From Bradysia coprophila (lineage: Eukaryota > Arthropoda > Insecta > Diptera > Sciaridae): a stretch of DNA of 64,000 bases. The stretch spans positions 1 through 64,000 of the forward strand of contig NW_023503327.1 of the NCBI RefSeq assembly GCF_014529535.1, in the 5' to 3' direction. Both the position numbers and the translations under genes were made by a program. This document shows positions 47,518 to 58,730 of this stretch, one piece after another; position 1 is the stretch's first letter, and every line of letters starts with the position of its first letter. Below the pieces are notes generated by a model. That model was not told the origin of the DNA. It did not search any database and saw only the letters and a list, made by a program, of their open reading frames with translations.

Positions 47518-47940
47518 GCTGACCAAAAAAATGAATTTCTTCAAACGTAGTAGAACGAACTTTAACTAGACACCTTGTCCCAAAACTGTTTTTTTTCCAA
47601 CTGGTACAATAATCTCCGATTATTGGGGCTGTTCTCAATTATATATTTCGACAACGACTTATATCACTCTATCATGCTTCCATTATGATTATCCTTCCCG
47701 TTTGTTTTTTGTGTCTTCATTTCCGTTTCCATCAAGTTTACTTATATAAGACTCACGATCGACACCGGTTCAATATCCAACACCATTAATTGGTAGCCTG
47801 CTCAAGGTCACTCGTACGAAGAAAAGATCAACACTTTCCAAAATCTTTTGAGTGATGGAAATTATACCCTCGTAAAGGGCATCAGCAGACCCAGACAAGG
47901 AAAAAGCATAAAATTAGTACAGTCGAAAGATCGAAAAATC

Positions 47941-48195
47941 CAAGGTAAATATAGTGAGGAGGTAATGCCATTCAGACGCGCGGCCTAGCACATAAGTTCG
48001 ATGCCAATGACATCTTTTTTTTTAAATGGTTGACTACGATTTACTTGTATTTCACAAAAATATTTTCGCTCTCTCACAACAGATGCCCGACTTTCTATTC
48101 CATTTTTTGCTTTGAACAAAGGGATGAGATGGCGTTTGTATCGAACTTTATCGATCGGCTTTATATGGCATTACCTCCTCACTATATTTACCTTG
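47941..48195. mobile_element. 255-bp hAT-like miniature element
   Basis: The ends CAAGGTAAATATAGTGAGGA and TCCTCACTATATTTACCTTG are perfect inverted repeats extending to about 30 bp. The 8-bp target duplication GAAAAATC lies at 47933-47940 and 48196-48203. Confidence 0.88.
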
Positions 48196-48794
48196 GAAAA
48201 ATCGAGGAAAGATAAATTAAGGCAGTCAAAAAACTCTACGGGAAAAGGAATGCAGCTCTGATTCAACGAGATACAATAGTGCTACTAGTTTGCTGTCTTT
48301 GTTCATATTAAATCATAGTCGACACCTTTTCAATGACTTCGTATTGTATGGTCGATGAAATGAGTCTAAAAGCTAACAGCAATATTATTAAAGGCAACAA
48401 CATTTCTATACTGACCAGTCCCGTGCGCATGTATACATTGTTATATAACAAATCAGTAAAAAAAGCCTTAAAGGGTAAATGTGACGCAAGTTCTTCATCT
48501 TACTTACAAAATAACTGATTCAGTTTTATTCCGTTTAAATTCTTTCAGTACATTTTCTAACAATATGTTCCTCAACATCAGCCACTTGTGACGCAAATTT
48601 CTTGTTGTAAAATATTATTCCACAAACTTTTTTGATCAATTTTTAGTTGATAAAACTTTGCGTACGGCACACAATGCGTCACCCTCAGTTCTTGAGGGTT
48701 TTTTGACTGATATCACCACTTTTGTAAGTGTGTCATTTCGACAACATCCAAAAGCTTATGGAAATTAAAAAATTCATGAAAAATCAGTCTGAAT

Positions 48795-49110
48795 TCCAAA
48801 ATCTAGAAACCAATTTTGGAACACCTCACTTACATCGAAAATAACCCAAATTCATCGAAAAATTCGATGGAAGTTACGAAGTGCCAGAGGAATCATCTGT
48901 CATCCCAAAATTTAGGAACCAACCTTGGAACAACTCACTCATGTCGAAAATAACCCAAATTCATATAAAAATCCGATGGAAGTGAGGAAGTTCCAGAGGA
49001 ATCAGTTGTCCCAAAATTTAGGAACTAACCTTGGAAAACCTCACTCTTGTCGAAAATAACCCAAATTCATCGAAAAAATTTAAGAACCAACCTAATGGAA
49101 GTTTATACTT
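48795..49110 (+). repeat. tandem repeat of about 107 bp, three units
   Basis: The landmark TTGGAACACCTCACT (variants AACAACTCACTC and AAAACCTCACTC) recurs at about 48818, 48927 and 49033. Each is followed by GTCGAAAATAACCCAAATTC and, in the first two units, by GATGGAAGT and CCAGAGGAATCA. Confidence 0.7.
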
Positions 49111-50680
49111 AATGAATTTCACACCTTTCACATTCATACACATCCATATCATGCACCAACATTTTCAACACACACCCACACACATACTAATTGGCTTATA
49201 TATGGCGTTTGTATGAAGACTTTGAAGAGCTCCAGCTCCCAAGATATGGATTTTTCCATCTTTTGAAAATTCCATTCTTATTTTTGGGCCATTATTAGCC
49301 TACAACCAAAATTTCAGGAAAATCTATAGAAACGTTTAGGAGTTGCTGGATCCCCTTTTCCATAGGAACTAACTAACTAACGTAGGCGATTTCAGTTATC
49401 TGAAAAAACGAAATTTTGCTTATTTTCATACAAACATCAATATTTCGAAGTTCAATATCTCGGCCAATTTTGAAGCTGCAGTAACGTGTGATAGCTCGTT
49501 GAACTCGTATGGATTCCTAGATTCCAGATATCCTAGCTTGTAGCCAAAGGGAGAAGTCAAAAAGTTGCTGTAAATATGCTCCGCCGTCACAAAAAAAATT
49601 AAACTTTTTTGGTAGGGGACTTGCGTCACGCCCGCTTACTAACGTGCGGGCATGATAAATAAATTGTTGTACGGAATTTGGTTAATTCGGAATCGTGAAA
49701 CTGAATTAAAATATCATCTCCTACATGGTCATCTGTTTCCGACTGTTTCATTTGAAATAAATGTAAATCAAGACGGAAGAGCTAACGTTCTGTTTTTTTT
49801 TTGTTAAATTAGAAATTTGTATTTTGATCAATGTGAAGGTCACTAACTGGAACCTTGTGAATTTCGCTCAGTGCAGTTAGTGAACCTAAGGTGTCTATTT
49901 TACTTAACGTTAATTGTCTGAGAACAATTTTTTGTTTGTTATTTCATTGGATTCATAGTCTGAGCAACGTTAAGCAAGTCGACGTTCACAAAAGGAAAAT
50001 ATTGTGACTCTGATTAAATAGAATACGTAAAAACGTTCAGTTCTTCAAAATTGATTGTGAATATATATAATAAGAATTGCACGCACTCGTTCATCGAAAG
50101 AAAACATTTAAAAAAATATTTGCTTGATAATTACAGCCAAAGAATCATGCATAATGGGCAGACATAATTTATGACATAATCTGAATCAATAGATATTGAA
50201 CTTTTCTCGCTGTAATAGCTAGATACATTCGACTATCCAATCAAAAGGCAGAATAAATTCATCTTTAATGGCCGAAGGAGTCACAGTAATTAAGATTTAC
50301 AACAAAAACGTGTTTTCTACAGCAAAACGGTGTTCTATTAGCAATAACATATCTTTCACCTTCCTTATGTACTTTTTCAATTTTGCCGACCTTGTAACCG
50401 ATAATTTATAACCATTTTAATAACTGTCGCATTAAACCTAACAACGTGTAACGATAAGATTCTACCGCAGCATACAAAACACATTGGCAATAAAAATAGG
50501 AGACGGTAATTGCTTTCAGAACCCAAAAGGTTGCATTGAATTTGTTTTAACGTCTTTGTCACATATTGGTGAACAATAAATTGTGCCAATGTCACTGGTG
50601 CTAAAGGTATTCAATTATCAATAAGCATATTGATTCGTATGTGTTGATTGTGTCAAGACGACATGCGACGACCTTATATT

Positions 50681-50745
50681 TGGGGTTGCAATGCTTTTTG
50701 TTTATAATATCGACAGTGAAGACTTGCAACCCCAATTTATTCGTT
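50681..50745. repeat. small inverted repeat
   Basis: The arms TTGGGGTTGCAA and TTGCAACCCCAA flank a spacer of about 40 bp. No target duplication is visible. Confidence 0.45.
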
Positions 50746-51066
50746 GTCGAAATGTCGATGGAAAATTAGGCAGAACACACACTAGTAATTGTAATTGTTT
50801 CATTTAGCAATTCGCATAGTTCACATATCGAAATTTAGTAATAACTCACCAAATAGTGATATAGTATTCGTGCTAACATCTTCTTTTTAGTATACTATAA
50901 ACTTGTCCGACAATTCCTGGGATCGACAATTTGAATTGCCTGTGTGTTTTCGGCTTTAAGGCTACAATCGACAATTATGCTGCGTGTTCCATTGTTATCC
51001 CATTTTCGCCACAGGAAAGGGGGCACAATTGTCCACATCAGGTAACATTTCTATTGGACATTAATA

Positions 51067-51810
51067 GTGATATCGCCAAATCTTCAGATGATTGGGGAAC
51101 AAGCGGTCTCCGATTTTAATGAGTGATAGCTCGTTGGATTCGTCTTTCAATTCTAGGAAACACGTATCTTCCACTTTTTCTAAAAAAAATTGTTTTCTGT
51201 GAAAAGCGCTCAAAAGTGAAGACATGTCAGAGGGAACCGAAAACAGTTTTTCGACAATAACTCAAGAAAAAATGATTTTAAATTGTTGTGATGTTGTACG
51301 AATGTCGGCCTTGGAAAGACCTACAGGTAGAGTATACGCACCGCTTGGTGCGAGTAGATCCACGAGAGTTATGACTAAAAATGTAGTGAATGTTCGGAGA
51401 GTCCGCCTTCTCTGCAGCTTCGATGTTCCGCGGAGTATGGGGTGTTGTAGCTGGCCTCACCCACTTTTGTGCTGCAAGCCCACAGAAGTGTTGGAAAAAA
51501 AGTTGGTGCCAAAATGCAGATTTTTTCCTTCTTTCCGGGGGCTCTACAGCTGGAACAGCATCAGGAAAGGTACTATGGCAGTCATTTTTTATCGTCAACT
51601 ATTCTTTAGTAATTCTTTAGTGTTAGTAATATCAAGAGAAAAATTTTAGTCAAATAAAGTGTTAGCGTATAGCAACTGACATTAGGACTCCGGAACAGTA
51701 ATTAGTTTTTCAATCGGACCAATATTTGCTACGTGATAGGTGTTTGGAAAAACGATCAAGTGGGAACGAACGGTTTTCCAAACTCCTTTGGAAGATTTGG
51801 CGATATCACT
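51067..51810 (+). mobile_element. dispersed repeat R, copy 2
   Basis: The ends AGTGATATCGCCAAATCTTC and GAAGATTTGGCGATATCACT are perfect 20-bp inverted repeats. TTAA occurs just outside each end but with unequal spacing, so a target duplication is unproven. The interior is the reverse of 15697-16453 and carries the same frame (51224 onward, MSEGTENSFSTITQEK). Here that frame runs on to 141 codons. Confidence 0.65.
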
Positions 51811-53053
51811 CTTAAGCTGAAAACACACGATCGATTAGAGAAAAATTGTCCCGCACATTTCGTCGAATCGAACACCTTTCAAAAACCCGCCAATCGAAAT
51901 CTGACACATTTGCCATTGTGCTTTTCATATGTGCTTAGAAAGGTATTCGACCCGACAAATCAAATCCTCTTTTAAAAAAAATTCTCGATGCTTCTGTGGC
52001 TAATGGGAGGTGATCAAGAACCAAAAAAACACACGCTTTACGAACTGAAATTTCTCCAGGTACACGAAACGTACAAGGTCGTGTGGGGTATCATTAGATA
52101 AGTAATTTCACGTACTTGGGCTTGAAAGGATCTAAAATGAAATATGAGCCCTGTAACACTTCAAATTCAAACTCTAAATATAACAATTTATTCAACGCAC
52201 CGACGAACTATTCTTAATATGAACGAGATCGTACGGTTATGCTATTTGGTAGTCAAAGTCATTACGTTCTTCGTACAGAAATTGAAAAGTTACCGAAAAA
52301 CTGAATGTATCTTTGAGTGTATCTCTCTCGGTGTTATAAAAGTTCAATGCAAAATAAAACAAATAAATTAGTCCAGATAGCTAACATTATTTATATTATT
52401 TCCTGAAAACAGAACATTTCCTTTCCCATAGCACAAAAAATAAAATTAAAATAAAGCCAACACTTCATCAATAAAATCAAGAAAAAATCCTTGAAACAAA
52501 TATTCTTTCAGATTAAAATTTGACGAGAAAAAAAAATAAATTAAAATCAAATTCTAGTTTCATGTAAACCAAAAAATTATTGGTGTACCTTCTACATAGC
52601 ACGGACTATATATACATACAATAATGCCGTCGCACCGAACGAGAAATGAATTTTTGTTTTGTTTTCGTAATAAGTCTGAACTTAATAATCAAAAACACCT
52701 TAACAATCCTCAATTAAAAGAATCCATCCGTAACGAATTAATCTAAGAAATCCAACGGAAAACTTTAATTAATTTAAGCTAAATACACACATGATCCACA
52801 TGAATCACATTCGCGTTAGAATGGTGTGTCGCCAGCTGGTAACGTCAGCCAATTTATTTGGTTTTAAATTTATTAAAAAGTTTGAGACTGCCGAGCGTGT
52901 CGCGATATGATCATCAAATGTATTACTTCTTTGTTGAGACAAACGTATTATGAGAGAGTACTGGCTAGGGTTTATCAACCTTCCCTGAGGTCGTTGTCGA
53001 TGAGGCATTGACACATGTAATTATCCGGTTCTGAAATCGTCCCAGATTGAAAC

Positions 53054-55261
53054 CGACTCCGACTCCGACTTCACTATACCCAGCGAGCGATGTATTCCAT
53101 TCGCTATGCCTCCTAGATTACGCTAGGCCAACCAGGTATGTGGAAAATGGACAAACACACAAAGAACTGACCCTCAGCTGGTGTACAGTTCGACTAACTA
53201 CGACATTTATGTTTAGTTTGTTGTTGCTATTCCGATCTCCGTGGGAGATTCACCATCTATCACATTAGTGACGAGTTTCCGGTCTCTCTGAGAGATTCAC
53301 CTTTCATCTATGATGACTATCGTGCGTTTGCTCTGAGAATGGTTCATATTAATTGTCTTTATTTAAGATCTCCTTGTGAGATTCACCTTTCTTGAATACT
53401 CAGGTTTAGCTGTTAAGAATTTAATAACAGATTATAACGATACAAACTTGTGGTATTATTCTTCTTCTTCTTCGGATATATTGCCGTCGTATATGGCCTG
53501 TTCTACAGCTTTCATATCGAATTCGTCGTCTCCCACATTTGGTAACAGATCGGTGGTTCCCGATTTTGCTGCTTCTTTAAGTAATGTGTCTTCCCATATG
53601 AAACACGGCCGACCCACTTTGTACTTGCTATTGATTCGAAAGCGTCTCGCGACTTTAAGAATATGATCGTGTGGTCTTCGTTCAATGTGCCGGTGGTAGC
53701 GTATTCGTTGAACCATCACCCTTTTGACTATCGTTTTATTTTGTAGCATTATTTTTGGTTGCGTGCTGGATGGCTTGTCACTCGACGTATCGGACATAAT
53801 TCGTAGTATCTGACGTTCCATATTTGTAAGCGAGATTCTGTTTCGGCGTGTCATCGTTGATGCTTTCAATCCATATATAGCTACTGGTGCGATAACGGTA
53901 TTGTATATTTTCGTTATTAAGTTCATTGGAAGTTTGTGCAAGCGTAAGAACGGCAGAAGTGAATGCGTAATTTTATATGCCATTTTGATTCTGTCGCGTA
54001 CTACCAAAGGCCGGTTTAGATTGCTGGTTATGTATGTGCCCAAGTATTTCATTTTCTCCACTACTTTGATGTTTAGTTTGCCCACTTGAAGCGTTGGTAC
54101 ATCGTTCAATTCGACTTTGTGTGGATCTCGGATTAACAGCTCGCATTTCTCGGGGTTGATACGAAGTCCTACCTCCTGAGCTACATCTGAAAATTCTTCT
54201 ACGAATCGGTCGAGGTCATTTTTGTTGTCTGTCAGCAGTATCAAATCATCGGCATATGCTAGGAGAAGAGGAAGTGATAGATTAATTCCGCTAAGGTCGT
54301 AGTTGCCCAAGACTGCTGTAACTGTTTCCAAGATCGCATGGAGTATAATAACGAACAGATTGGGAGAAAGAGGACACCCCTGTTTAACGCCTGTCGTTTT
54401 GCGGTACTTTGTTGTCCTGCATCCATTATCTTGTAATATTGTTTCCTCGTAGAGACAAGCGTTGATGATTCGATCTGTTCCGTTGAAATCCAGCTTGGTA
54501 TAATGGAATATGTACGTGTCCTAGTAATCTTTCAAGCAAGAACATCGTATAGACCTTGTATGCAACGGAACACAGTGTGATTCTTCTAAAATCCTCAATC
54601 CGTTTTGGTCGCCCTTTTTTCGGGATCGGTATCTGTATGGTTGTCAACCATTCTGATGGAACTTTGTTTTGGAACCAGATGTCACTTATTAGTTCAGTAA
54701 GTTCTTTAATGAGCGGTTCTGGTGCGGCCTTGAGCAATTCCACATTTACTGTATCGACACCGGCAGCAGTACCATTTCTCATTCGGCGTAAGAAGGACTG
54801 AATGTGCTCCTCTGTTGGTGGTGGTCCTATCGGCCAGTGGTCTGTTTCTTCAATAGTATGTATTCGTGGTTCAGTGCTTGTATCCCTGAGTGCTGATTCC
54901 CAAGAGCTTAGTGGTATTTTAATTCCTTTGTTTGTGCCACTTTTCTGTTGACGATAACGCCTGAGAAATTTAAATGTTAATCTTATGCGGACTTGGGGGT
55001 CATGTCCCTCCAGATTATCAAAGAATTCCTGGATGTCTTTCTGCTCGTGCTGTTTGAAGATTTCGTTCTTGTCTTGTATGGCTTGTTTGTAATCTACTCG
55101 CGCCGTTGAACTGGTTCGATTCTTGAATGTGGCAAATTTTGTTTTTTGGACTCGATTCAGGATTTTCTTTCTTTCAGGAGTGAGTGGATTTTTTCTTTTG
55201 TTTAACGTGCTTCTAGCCGATGTCAAGAGACACGTAGTCAGGCGTTTCCACTTATCATTAA
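53054..55261 (-). pseudogene. RTE-like non-LTR retrotransposon, 5'-truncated, palm deleted
   Basis: Minus-strand frames encode the connector and reverse transcriptase (54426-55261) and the rest of the RT plus the C-terminal region (53456 to about 54470). Motifs visible are VPSEWLTTIQIPIPKKG, DFRRITLCSVAYKV, LYQAGFQRNRS, TTGVKQGCPLSP and LLAYADD (YADD at 54245-54256). Between RNRS and ACLYEE the segment carrying motif A (the F-x-x-A-F-D aspartate) is missing and the frame shifts, so the copy is dead. No endonuclease domain is present because the 5' end is cut off. A perfect 16-bp duplication, CGTCCCAGATTGAAAC, flanks it (53038-53053 and 55262-55277). The 3' end is a short (TCGGAG)n tail rather than poly-A, as in RTE-clade elements. 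Confidence 0.85.
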
Positions 55262-55277
55262 CGTCCCAGATTGAAAC

Positions 55278-55694
55278 GTATGTAATTAAGTTACACTGTT
55301 TAGGACTACAAATGTTTGTTATGCCACAAGTAGAATACAATTCTCCCCGAATCACCAGCCTAACAAGTTGTAAGTTCAATCATTTCAAAAAGTAGTGCGT
55401 TACTGTCTTACTGGGAAATTTGGTGGTAAAACGCGTAGAGGTAGACTAGCTAGAGGAATTATGACCCGAGATTCATTGAAATTCATTGCATATTTTAACG
55501 TGTGGGAAGTTTGTAGTTCGAGGCGAATGCGAGGATTATGTTCCACACGCCGAAACAAAACCAAAATTTCCAGCAAGGCAGTCATGGACGCAAACATTCT
55601 GCGAGTAAAATTTCCTTATTTTCGCTTATGGGCAAATCTGCCCTTGACAGCTAAAAAGCATCAGAAAGGAAAACTTCGATTCTGCATAAATTCA
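55278..55694. other. gene-free stretch
   Basis: Frames here run through the retroelement's flank. None has recognisable protein features. Confidence 0.3.
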
Positions 55695-55846
55695 ACAAGG
55701 CACTTAAAGCATGATTGGTACTCTAAATAGAGCATTGAAACTGGTGAGTGTATCAAACAAATTTCGAAACTGTAAAAGATCTCTCAAACAAAATAGTACT
55801 CTATTTGGCAGCTGTCACTAGACGCATTTTTGCTTGAAGTGCGTTG
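55695..55846. mobile_element. family A miniature element, diverged copy
   Basis: It begins CAAGGCACTTAAAGCATGAT and ends TTTTTGCTTGAAGTGCGTTG. Internal matches are GGTACTCTAAATAG and TACTCTATTTGGCAGCTGTC. No target duplication remains. Confidence 0.6.
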
Positions 55847-56189
55847 GTCAATTGCTTGCTAATTTGCAATAGGCCTTCAGAGTCAATTTTTAACTACTTT
55901 TACAAAACCTTCAGCCTACAATGTAAAAGCCTCAGCTTTTCGAAAATGGTTACACGGCACAAATGATGCAATTGATGTCATGTGCTTGTTTCACTCAATA
56001 AGCACTATCATTTCTACTATACAGTGTTAAAATTTCTACTCCCTTTTAACAGTGTTAACGGAGAAAGATTTCTGACCAGCTAAACGGTCTACTGATCTAT
56101 GGGTCAGCTGCCCAAAGTTCATGATTGAATGAAAAACACTGAGAGAAACTGGAAGGGGTAGGGTAGTCTCGCACACCACACAAATTCAA

Positions 56190-56295
56190 GGTGTGCGAGA
56201 CTCACCTCTAAGTGGTGAATCTCGCATAATCATGACTTTCCGATACATGTCGTAAAAGGGCGCATACTATGATTCGCGTGTGCGAGATTCCCCGA
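56190..56295. repeat. repeated TGTGCGAGATTC motifs
   Basis: The segment has AAGGTGTGCGAGACTCACC, GGTGAATCTCGCA and GCGTGTGCGAGATTCCC, including one inverted pair. The motifs resemble the arms of the element at 28357-28552. Confidence 0.35.
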
Positions 56296-56299
56296 CACC

Positions 56300-58162
56300 A
56301 ACTGGAATGCAAAAGAAAAATTTGGATTAGGCCTCTTTCACGTCGCTATGTGCATGAGCAGTAAGACAAGTTTAAATTGTTATGTCATTCCTGTCATTTT
56401 GACGTGTGACCCACTAGTTAAAATACCTTTTCAGAAATAGAAATCCGTAAACAGAGCATGCATGCTATAGAATGTGATGATCTATTCCGTGCTTTCTATT
56501 CTGGTGCCACATAGTAACACTCGATAGATGACAATTGTTGAGTGTTGCCGCGGCGCACAGTTCTGGTCCGCGTCAAATGTACAAAGTCTATGTAAAATGC
56601 TTGCACCAAAATTTCGACTGAGTCTCTCGCTGTGTGTTTGTATATAATATGGACGGTGGTTTTTCTAAACAAAAATATAATTTTACTTTTGATACACAAT
56701 TTAACCTTCTTCGGAGTAAAATACATGAATTAAAAATAAATTTTTATTTTCATAATTTAATGGTCATCTAGGTAAAGTACCCAATACACCAACAATAATT
56801 TTCAATGTTTCTTCAAAAAGCAGAAGAAGAAAAAAAAAATCATTTTTATTTGAAAATTTATTTATACTTGTTAGGTTCACATTCGGAACTATGATTTATG
56901 ATCTATGATTCACATGTAAATTATGACCACTTAAAAACGTATATACTATGTTCCTCAATGCTGCGTGCTTCTTTCTATATACACATTCGCGATTGTGCAT
57001 TAGAGTAAAAATATAATTCGAAAAATCTATTGTTAACATCTTTTCTGTATATAAAAATATTAAATTTGAATGGAAAATCAAAGAGCGTTCTTATAATTTT
57101 TGGAGTGGAAGTGGTACGAATTGGTGGTCAAAGTTAAGGTGGAGGTTGTTATCAGTTTCAGTTCTTATTTTATTCTCGGCCAAGATAGTCCTCTGAAAAG
57201 ACAAAACAAGACGGTCTCCGAATCATCGCATTAATTCGATAATTTGCTGTGCGTGTAAGTTGATTAAATTGTGTTGCAAAATATTGAGAAGAATCGAAAA
57301 GAGCAACAGACAGAAAAAAAAATTATTGCGAAATTTCCACATTAGAAAAAGTGTCGACCGTGTGTTTGCTTCATAAAAGGTCTATCTGAGATTAATCTTT
57401 TTAAAGAAATTAGAAACAAAACGAGAAAAAAAAAAGTTGTCCATCACGAAGACTTTTAAATTGCCAAAATTGTAGACCTAGACATACTACTAACGAAACT
57501 GATGTCTGTACCACATATATCTTAAATCATGCCTTGAGTTCGCACATCGCCGAAAGTTTCGATTTTTCTGTAAAACACCTTTGAGCGTTAAACAGTTGAT
57601 TGTATGTAGTTAGACACTTGATTCTGTTGCATTTTCTGTTGTGTAAATTTACATTTTTAAAAATAAATTTTTTCAAACGCGTAAATGCCCTGCAGTAACA
57701 CATTAGAAGCGATTAAAAGTTTGTGATTTATTCTTAGTAATTATGGAAATCTAATGACCAATTAATTAATTTGTTGAGTTAAAATTAATTCATTTCGGTG
57801 AAAGCGAATATAATTGAGTGACAAATATCAGTCGGACAAATTTTAAATTTGCAATCGAAATCGGTAGAATTGTGAATATTTTAGTGTGCCTTTGCGTCTT
57901 CAATTTGTTTAGCCCAATGATTGTGTCGCCCTTAGAGTGTTCTTCCGAGAGGATCATATAAACGGAACTTAATTTAAATATCTAAACTTACCAGAAAATA
58001 TTGTTTATCGATTATCGTGCATATCGTGGATGAATGACTTTTTTTTTTGATAAGATCGTAAACATTGGATTAAATTTACTTCGGGAATACCGAAAGTATT
58101 TGTCTTAGCACATTTGTCAACCTTTTTCAAGCATAAGTAACCTCGAGTGTCAAAATTTGATT
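56300..58162. other. gene-free stretch
   Basis: AT-rich sequence without a gene, RNA or delimited repeat that I can support. Confidence 0.35.
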
Positions 58163-58430
58163 GATACACTGTCCAGTTTCAGTACTCTATTTAGAGTAGC
58201 ACTCAGGGACTATTTTTGAGAAATTCTTTGAGAAATTTTGAGAAATTTGAGAAATTCTTGAGAAATTCTTTGAGAAATCTTTGAGAAATTTTTGAGAATT
58301 TTTTTATATTTTTGAGAAATTTGAGAATTTTGAGAAATTCTTTGAGAAATAATTGAGAAATAATTGAGAAATTTTGAGAAATTCGATTTCTCAAAATAGT
58401 CCCTGGTAGCACTCATGCTTGAAGTGTGTT
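58163..58430. mobile_element. family A miniature element fragment, interrupted
   Basis: The parts are 58163-58203 (ACACTG...CAGTTTCAGTACTCTATTTA) and 58414-58430 (CATGCTTGAAGTGTGTTG). A younger 202-bp element separates them. Confidence 0.6.
58204..58405. mobile_element. 202-bp hAT-like element nested in a family A copy
   Basis: The ends CAGGGACTATTTTTGAGAAA and TTTCTCAAAATAGTCCCTG are inverted. The 8-bp target duplication GTAGCACT lies at 58196-58203 and 58406-58413. The interior is a run of GAGAAATT/TTGAGAAAT units. Confidence 0.88.
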
Positions 58431-58730
58431 GGAAAAATCCATTTTTCCACTAAAGCCGAGGCTATATCACAAAGTTGCTATAAAAAGGCAAAAAGACAAG
58501 TCTGAGCTCTTCAATCCTTAAATATTTTAATTTCATGTCGGTGCCAGAGATGGTCCATTTTATTTGCGAACACTCTTGATTTCAAAGTTCCCAACTTTGT
58601 ATTTTCTTCGCATTGCTACGGGCGCTAAAGTATGTGTAACTACTGATGGTAATGTAACACTTCAGCGGATCACGAAAATTACGGAACCTAAAAATCGGGT
58701 GAATTAACGTGTCAAATCTCGTTTGGTGTA

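Noticed and set aside
51278-51598. 106-aa minus-strand frame within repeat R
   Set aside because: It lies antisense to the frame shared by both repeat copies, and copy 1 does not keep it open over the same length.
53376-53666. 96-aa plus-strand frame over the retroelement
   Set aside because: It is antisense to the RTE-like C-terminal frame.
58203-58416. Lys/Phe/Ser-rich frames (KEFLKNFSKFSK)
   Set aside because: They translate the GAGAAATT tandem interior of a hAT-like element.
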